Position numbers and translations under genes: made by a program
NCBI GenBank assembly: GCA_028571455.1
Contig: JAPVVG010000179.1
Span: 1-40,425, forward strand
Length of the DNA stretch: 40,425 nucleotides
Origin: Desulfobacteraceae bacterium
GTDB taxonomy: Bacteria; Desulfobacterota; Desulfobacteria; Desulfobacterales; ETH-SRB1
Reading direction: 5' to 3'
Notes under the pieces: model-generated
What the model saw: only the letters and a program-made list of their open reading frames with translations
Databases searched by the model: none
What the model was told of the DNA's origin: nothing
Part shown: positions 34,718-40,425 of the stretch, one piece after another
Layout of the letters: each line of letters starts with the position of its first letter
Position numbering within the stretch: position 1 is the first letter of the stretch

Positions 34718-36376
34718 CTACGATAGATTCATTATCACTTTTACATAGTCGATACTGAATGTCGGTTTCAGATAAAGTGTTACAACTGCAATCCCGTTAA
34801 TTTCCTGTTCACGGGTTGCGCTTACTTCTAATTGAAAGTCAGTCAACTGTTCGTCGAGCAGCATTTGCGACAAGAAACCATTTAATGTTCCCCGCATAGC
34901 GCCTCGCACACGCGCATTATTTAAACGTCCGATATATGGCAATGTGGCACGGCGCACACCCTCCTTGGCATAGTCAACAATGCGGCGAACAGATATTTGC
35001 TTAAAAGGACCTGTATCTGTTGAAATTCCTTTTACAACACGATAACCAGATTTTTTCTCAAGAACTAAAACTCGATTGTTGAGCAGATTTTTTATTTCGC
35101 CGTCGCTGTAATCTATCGTCAAGCCGGAAACTTTGAGGACTTTGTTCGTCGAACTTGACTGCACCGCGAGGGAGGCAATCAATCCTGCAACGGCAGCCGT
35201 GCTGTAAGCTGATGGCAAATTAACCATACCGCCTCCAACTAAATCAACCGCTTTAATCCCTGGCGCAACAAGAATAACACGATCGTCGCCAATCTCATCA
35301 GCATTAGCCGCAACCGCAGACATAGTATCTTCATCAGCCCCGACGAGTGTAAGGCGTTCTTTCCCCGCGTTTTCTGTGGTTTCAGCGTGGGCAGCCAACG
35401 CAGCGGCTGCATCAGAAAATCCAAGACCGGCTAATAAAACAATATTGACCGATTCAGTCTCAAGCTGTGCCAACGATGTCGTGTATTCGCTTGAGCCTGC
35501 GCCTTCGCCATTGGATCCTCCCTCTAAAGGCAGCGCATCTGTCATCACATCAGGCAATCGAGGATCCGCGCCGCTCTCTATGGTTACGCTAACGAGGACT
35601 GAAGACTTATCAATATCCCGCTTCATATCGGTCGCATCAACAACAATATAGACTTCCTTGACATTGCGGTATGCAATAACGATATCGCGGCAACTGGACT
35701 GCGCCACCTCATAGGAAGCGGTCAGTGTGTCACCATCCTCCGGCTCATCATCCGCATGAAATGTAAGCCCCCCATCTACCGCAACACGTACCTTACCGCG
35801 AGCGGCCGGGCCGGTCGTTACGAGTTTTAGACGAAAAGTTTGTCCAGTGTCGCCTTTGGTGATCTTAATGACATTTCTGGGTGATTCCGCGATATTCGCA
35901 TGCAGCGGTTGTAAAGGATCGGTGGTGACTACCTGGGAACGGTTTTCTACAAATCCGTTTTGTGAAGCAGCCTTAACCTGAACTTTAACATCGTGCCCCC
36001 ATGAACCCGGTGAACTGGCGGTGATAGTAACAACAGTGCCAGTTGTATCGACAAGGGCGCGGTAGGCTTCGGAATATCCTGTTGCTGCAGCGCGTACCGC
36101 ATACACTGTTGACGCACCGTTGGCAAAGACTTGCTGCAGCGCGCGCACCAAGGTTAGTTCGTTGCTGCTGCCATCCATCCAGGCATCATATTCCCCAAAC
36201 ATATCCCGCGCGTCCGCAAAACTTGAGAAAATCTTGACGCTGTTCATTTCACCTTTGGCAGCCGTGCCAACAACGCCGACGTTTCCTGCCGCTATACCCC
36301 CAACACCAATTAAACCTTCGGCACGAACGTCGATGTATGTCCCAGGAATGATCATTTCAGTAATTGATTCTGCCAT
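34718..36376 (-). CDS. Contractile tail sheath protein
   Basis: Sheath-like N-term (IIPGTYIDVRAEGLIGVGGIAAGNVGVVGTAAKGEMNSVKIFSSFADARDMFGEYD) and C-term (NNRVLVLEKKSGYRVVKGISTD...RIVDYAKEGVRRATLPYIGRLNNARVRGAMRGTLNGFLSQMLLDEQLTDFQLEVSATREQEINGIAVVTLYLKPTFSIDYVKVIMNL). Confidence 0.93.
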   Translation of the reverse strand: MAESITEMIIPGTYIDVRAEGLIGVGGIAAGNVGVVGTAAKGEMNSVKIFSSFADARDMFGEYDAWMDGSSNELTLVRALQQVFANGASTVYAVRAAATGYSEAYRALVDTTGTVVTITASSPGSWGHDVKVQVKAASQNGFVENRSQVVTTDPLQPLHANIAESPRNVIKITKGDTGQTFRLKLVTTGPAARGKVRVAVDGGLTFHADDEPEDGDTLTASYEVAQSSCRDIVIAYRNVKEVYIVVDATDMKRDIDKSSVLVSVTIESGADPRLPDVMTDALPLEGGSNGEGAGSSEYTTSLAQLETESVNIVLLAGLGFSDAAAALAAHAETTENAGKERLTLVGADEDTMSAVAANADEIGDDRVILVAPGIKAVDLVGGGMVNLPSAYSTAAVAGLIASLAVQSSSTNKVLKVSGLTIDYSDGEIKNLLNNRVLVLEKKSGYRVVKGISTDTGPFKQISVRRIVDYAKEGVRRATLPYIGRLNNARVRGAMRGTLNGFLSQMLLDEQLTDFQLEVSATREQEINGIAVVTLYLKPTFSIDYVKVIMNLS

Positions 36377-36474
36377 TTTTTATCTCCCTTATGTTGTTAG
36401 TCACTTAATTCTATATTTTGCGCTTTTTCCGGCACAAAAACAATCTACGCTAATGAACTATTATCCCTCCTGAC

Positions 36475-36987
36475 CTATCTGGTGCTTACAATGAAATCTT
36501 CCTCGAGTTCACCCTCCATATCTACTGGTATTTGCTGAATCACGCCAACACCCGGCGCTTCGACAAACCTGTACTCAAAGTCAACTGACAGTCCTACGCT
36601 TAACCGCCAACCATTTATATTTGCTAAAAAATCCGGACCCTGGGATTTTGAAATTTGAGCTTTTACAAAAACACCATGAGCGGTTTTTTGGTTTTGCAGA
36701 TTAAGAAAATTAATTATCAACTCACGCGAGCGAGCGATAACATTTGTGCCGTTAGGATCCCATAACTGCACATCAATATTTGCCGTTAAAGCGCCTGAAT
36801 GTTCTTCGATATTTTCGAGAGCCGATTCCCTGCTAATTCGGCCGATACCGGATACTTTTTTAGCAACAGTACGAAGCACAACAAAGTCCTCCGGCAATCG
36901 CCTTCCACCTCCAGACGGTTCTGGTAATGAACTGACAATTGAATCCAGATGACTCATCATCTCTGTTATGGCCGACACCAAACTCAT
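36475..36987 (-). CDS. Putative tail terminator/completion-type protein
   Basis: First gene of the tail operon upstream of sheath; 170 aa, size and position consistent with a tail terminator; weak sequence support. Confidence 0.4.
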   Translation of the reverse strand: MSLVSAITEMMSHLDSIVSSLPEPSGGGRRLPEDFVVLRTVAKKVSGIGRISRESALENIEEHSGALTANIDVQLWDPNGTNVIARSRELIINFLNLQNQKTAHGVFVKAQISKSQGPDFLANINGWRLSVGLSVDFEYRFVEAPGVGVIQQIPVDMEGELEEDFIVSTR

Positions 36988-37634
36988 GCTTTCCCCTTAT
37001 TGCAATATCAGTATACGTTTGGTTGATATAGGCTTGAAGATAATGAAGAAAAAATGCAAATCGACCTGAGTCTCTTCACAATTTGACACATTTTAAGTAT
37101 AATTTTTTTGAGAGAATGCCAATTTTATAGTTGTTCACACAGACTGATTATTGAAACAATATTACTATTGGACACATCCAATTGAAACTGTTTTAAAATA
37201 AACTGGACATTAGTGATTTGATATAAAGAACAAAAACGGTTTCCTTGCTACCCGTTAAAGACTGAAATATCAGCCCTATCTACTGAACGCATCAATTAGA
37301 CTCATACGGGCATAAATAGAATAGCTTTCAAGCAGAGATTAATAGAATTAGGTTATATAGGTAGAAATGCAAATTTATTTCTACGTATATGAACATAATT
37401 AATATGTCAAATAAATTCAGCAATCCAGGGAAACGTCAAAGTCGATGCAGACACAAGAGAGCAACGTAGTTCCAAGAGCTAGAAAACTCACGCAAAGGCG
37501 CGAAGTCGTTAAGGTTTTGGAGAGTTCTCCGGGAAGCCTCTGGGACGTTCTTCAAGAAGCCTCTGGACGTTCTTCAGATTATAAGCTTCTCATCCCTTCA
37601 TTGTTTTCGTACTGCTTAAATGGCGCTACAAGAT

Positions 37635-37669
37635 GAGGTCGGAAGTCTGAAGACAGAGGGCAGAGGACG
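37635..37669. repeat. Heptanucleotide repeat (GAGGTCG GAAGTCT GAAGACA GAGGGCA GAGGACG)
   Basis: Five degenerate 7-mers of the same family as the tract inside the PfaC-like gene. Confidence 0.75.
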
Positions 37670-37889
37670 AGATCGCCGGGTTTTGAGAAAACCTGTGGTA
37701 ATCAAATATTGTGATTGACTTATCGGGTTTCTCTTTTGAAGTAATAAAATAGCTCCTGAAGGCTTAAATCTGACATGGCGCTTAAGCGTTCGACAGGATT
37801 TGGACTGGGTACACTTTTTCCGAAGTTGGCAACTGTTACATGTTTTTGCTGAAGCGTATTCATAATGTTTTCGCTTGCTATTTTCGTCT

Positions 37890-38057
37890 TTTCAGGCCTA
37901 TATGCTGTCATCTCCCGATACAATAGAAAGGGAATTTTCGGCCTTAAGGAACATAAAAAAAGATAATTATCCGAAATACGTGATCAGCATGGATACGATA
38001 TTCGGCAATGATTTTGGCAGATCAAGGCCGCACGGCTATTTGGACGAAACAGATTAA
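37890..38057 (+). pseudogene. Fragment resembling part of a DUF4143-type AAA ATPase
   Basis: TIEREFSALRNIKKDNYPKYVISMDTIFGNDFGRSRPHGYLDETD* resembles the EREFxxLxxIKDNYPKYVxxxD segment near the C-terminus of these ATPases; no N-terminal domains present. Confidence 0.5.
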
Positions 38058-38305
38058 AGCCGCGCACCTGATCCAAAAATTTTCGAGGTCTTTTGGCATG
38101 AGACTGCAAGAAAAAAAGGGATAGACTTTCATAAATTGTTATTACAGACCTCGTAAATTTTGACAGATTTTAGGGTAGTATTTTGGACAAAAGGCTCCAT
38201 TTCTAACACAAGAGTTGGGTTAAAGGGTTCAGGGTTCAAAGGTTGATGCTCCCATTGTCTTAATTCAATGGAATCAATGGGTAAGGAAAAAAGCGCGAAG
38301 CGTTT

Positions 38306-38324
38306 AACCGTGAACCGTGAACCT
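38306..38324. repeat. Heptanucleotide repeat AACCGTG (2+ units), with GGGTTCA x2 nearby at 38225-38238
   Basis: Direct reading; same heptamer as 19476-19510. Confidence 0.75.
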
Positions 38325-38440
38325 TAAAACCCAGACCGGCCTAATGTCCAATTTTTGAACGAAAGCCTGCCGCTAAAGAGTTTACGGGCAACAAAAAACT
38401 AAATTTTTAGAGGTCTGTATTAATACAGGGAGGATTGATA

Positions 38441-39172
38441 ATGTATAAACATATTTCGATTTTGTTAGTATGTATCTGCGTATTTCTGTTTCATGGTTGC
38501 TCTACAAGTTACAAGGTAAAGCCGTTGCCGTTTAAGACCCCGGCTTCGTACGATAATGCTGTGACAGTTGCCGGAGCCCAGGTGGCAGCAAAGGCATTCA
38601 ATGATGCAAAGCAGGCAAAAGAGGTATTTGGATTCGACATCCATGGCGCCGGCATGCTGCCGGTGCAGGTAGTATTTGACAATCATGGGACTCATCCATT
38701 TGAGATTAAGGGCGATCAGACATTTCTGGAGGATGAAAAGGGCAATCTGTGGCCTGTTTTAAGCAGGGAAATTGCATATGAAAGAGCCACAAAATATGCC
38801 AAAACAAAGGATGTTGTAAAGGAAGGGGCTTATCACGGCGCATTGGGAGCTGTGGCAGGAGCTCTAATCGGAGCTGCTATTGGCATTGTGTCCGGCGACA
38901 ATGTTGCAACAGCGGCAGGTAAAGGGGCTGCTGTTGGCGCTGCTGCCGGAGCCACCATAGGGGGCGCCGGCGGTTATACTTCAGATGATGCCAGGATGGC
39001 AATTATAGATGATTTGCATCAAAAGTCGCTGCAGAACGCTGCGATTGAACCAAAAAGTCTTGCTCATGGCATCCTGTTTTTTCCGGGTGAGGCTGGCTCG
39101 GGCCGGCAGTTACGCCTCCAGATACTCGAAATAGATACAGGTAAAGTCCATGTAATTAAACTGGATTTATAA
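38441..39172 (+). CDS. Lipoprotein with glycine-zipper region
   Basis: Signal peptide and lipobox ILLVCICVFLFHGC; Gly-zipper GALGAVAGALIGAAIGIVSGDNVATAAGKGAAVGAAAGATIGGAGG; GGGAGG RBS before ATG at 38441. Confidence 0.85.
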   Translation: MYKHISILLVCICVFLFHGCSTSYKVKPLPFKTPASYDNAVTVAGAQVAAKAFNDAKQAKEVFGFDIHGAGMLPVQVVFDNHGTHPFEIKGDQTFLEDEKGNLWPVLSREIAYERATKYAKTKDVVKEGAYHGALGAVAGALIGAAIGIVSGDNVATAAGKGAAVGAAAGATIGGAGGYTSDDARMAIIDDLHQKSLQNAAIEPKSLAHGILFFPGEAGSGRQLRLQILEIDTGKVHVIKLDL

Positions 39173-39721
39173 TCAACTCAAGTTTCGCACCCTTCTATTT
39201 ATCAAACGCTTTAAAAATTAAATTGTCAGCAAATGATGTAAGCATTTATTTTTGTATCACCTGCCGATATCGCCACATTTTCTGTGTTTCAGCGCATTTG
39301 CGATAATTAATTTTTGCCGGGATATTTTTTTTAAAAAATAAGAGATAATTAAAGAATATTGGAGATTTTAGGAGAAAGCATTATTTTGAGATTTAGGGCA
39401 ATAACTATGGATATGCATAAAATGCTTAATAAAAATGCACGTTCAAAAAAGGTTGTATTTAGAAAGAGTTGCCAATTTAGCCATAATATATATATAAATA
39501 TCCGATAGATATAAATTGTTAATAACCTATTAACAGATAATTCTAAAGTCATTTACATCAGGTTTGACAGAAAACAACCCCTGCCTTAAATACAACCAAA
39601 CTTTTATTTTAAACTATTTATTCCCGAAATAATCCTAAAAAACCGTTTAATTCTGTAATTATTGAACAATTTACCTTGTCTGAAAAACCTAACCAATTTT
39701 GTCATTTTAATATAATACACT

Positions 39722-40425
39722 ATGGAAGAAATCTGGATTAAAGTTAAAAATTCAATCAAGAAACAAATTCAAGGGCAAAGTTTCAGGATGTGGATTGAAC
39801 CCCTTGGCTATTTAAGATCGGATAATGATTCTATTGTCCTAACCTGCCCAAATGCCTTTTCAAAAAAAAGAATTCTTAATCATTATAGCGCACTAATCCA
39901 GTCTGAACTAAACAAAGTATCAGAAAGCAGATGCAAATTTATTATTGAAGTTTCCGAAAACAACGGTTGTTCAAGAAAAAAACCAGATAAAAAAATAGAT
40001 ACTGAACCTCAGATGTCTCTTCCAAATATTAACGCACATGCATACGGAGGACACTTTTTACGAAAAGATTTCACATTTGACAAATTTGTCGTTGGCAGCA
40101 ACAGTGACTTTGCTTATTCAGCATCACTCTCATTAGCATCAAGAAATAATGCAAACCAAAACTGCCTGTTCTTGTTATCAAAAACAGGGATGGGCAAAAG
40201 CCATCTTGCCCAGGCTATCGGGCATTATATCCTTTCTGATGATCCTTCAGAACATGTCTATTATATTACTGCTGAAGACTTTACGAATGAAATGATTCAT
40301 GCTTTTCGACATAATTCAATCGAGCAATTCAAAAATAAATTCAGAAATAAATGCAATGTATTGCTTATTGAGGATGTCCATTACTTAAGCGGCAAGCAGC
40401 GCACTCAGATCGAGCTTGCTTTAAC
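39722..40425 (+). CDS. dnaA: Chromosomal replication initiator DnaA (5' part, truncated by window edge)
   Basis: Own translation: MEEIWIKVKNSIKKQIQGQSFRMWIEPLGYL...FTFDKFVVGSNSDFAYSASLSLAS...LFLLSKTGMGKSHLAQAIGHYIL...CNVLLIEDVHYLSGKQRTQIELAL; absent from the ORF track because no stop lies in the window. Confidence 0.92.
   Translation, partial: MEEIWIKVKNSIKKQIQGQSFRMWIEPLGYLRSDNDSIVLTCPNAFSKKRILNHYSALIQSELNKVSESRCKFIIEVSENNGCSRKKPDKKIDTEPQMSLPNINAHAYGGHFLRKDFTFDKFVVGSNSDFAYSASLSLASRNNANQNCLFLLSKTGMGKSHLAQAIGHYILSDDPSEHVYYITAEDFTNEMIHAFRHNSIEQFKNKFRNKCNVLLIEDVHYLSGKQRTQIELAL

Noticed and set aside
39180-39720. AT-rich region upstream of dnaA as oriC
   Set aside because: AT-rich and adjacent to dnaA, but I could not find clear TTATCCACA-type DnaA boxes by eye; not reported as a feature.
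1-40425. tRNA/rRNA genes and att sites
   Set aside because: None recognised by eye; absence cannot be proven without covariance-model searches.

Overview
The 40.4 kb window appears to be chromosomal and bacterial; the repeats and gene content suggest Desulfobacterota, which is inference only. Left to right it holds: a Phd/VapC-type toxin-antitoxin pair (-); a 1873-aa PfaC-like KS-CLF-DH-DH polyketide/PUFA-synthase-type protein (+); a divergent pyruvate-carboxylase-like protein with a C-terminal zinc ribbon (+); a ~25.7 kb block on the minus strand (36987 down to 11275) encoding a complete contractile phage-tail-like injection machine with no visible capsid, terminase, portal or integrase genes; a lipoprotein (+); and the 5' part of dnaA (+), running off the right edge. 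The tail block has sheath, tube, chaperone, tape measure, M23-domain protein, gpD, gpV, PAAR, gp25, gpJ and gpI-like genes and PASTA/PKD-containing appendage genes. It ends in three enzyme genes: a caspase-family (C14) protease with a PPC-like tail, an Amidase_3 muramidase-type enzyme and a calcineurin-like phosphoesterase. The two most unusual signals are (i) extracellular-type domains (one PASTA, two PKD) that look split across consecutive ORFs, suggesting complementation between subunits or recoding, and (ii) heptanucleotide tandem repeats throughout the window, including two tracts inside the reading frame of the PfaC-like gene exactly at domain junctions. A perfect 16-bp terminal inverted repeat bounding ~105 bp lies between the sheath and tube genes. 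All assignments come from reading translated motifs; no database searches were run.
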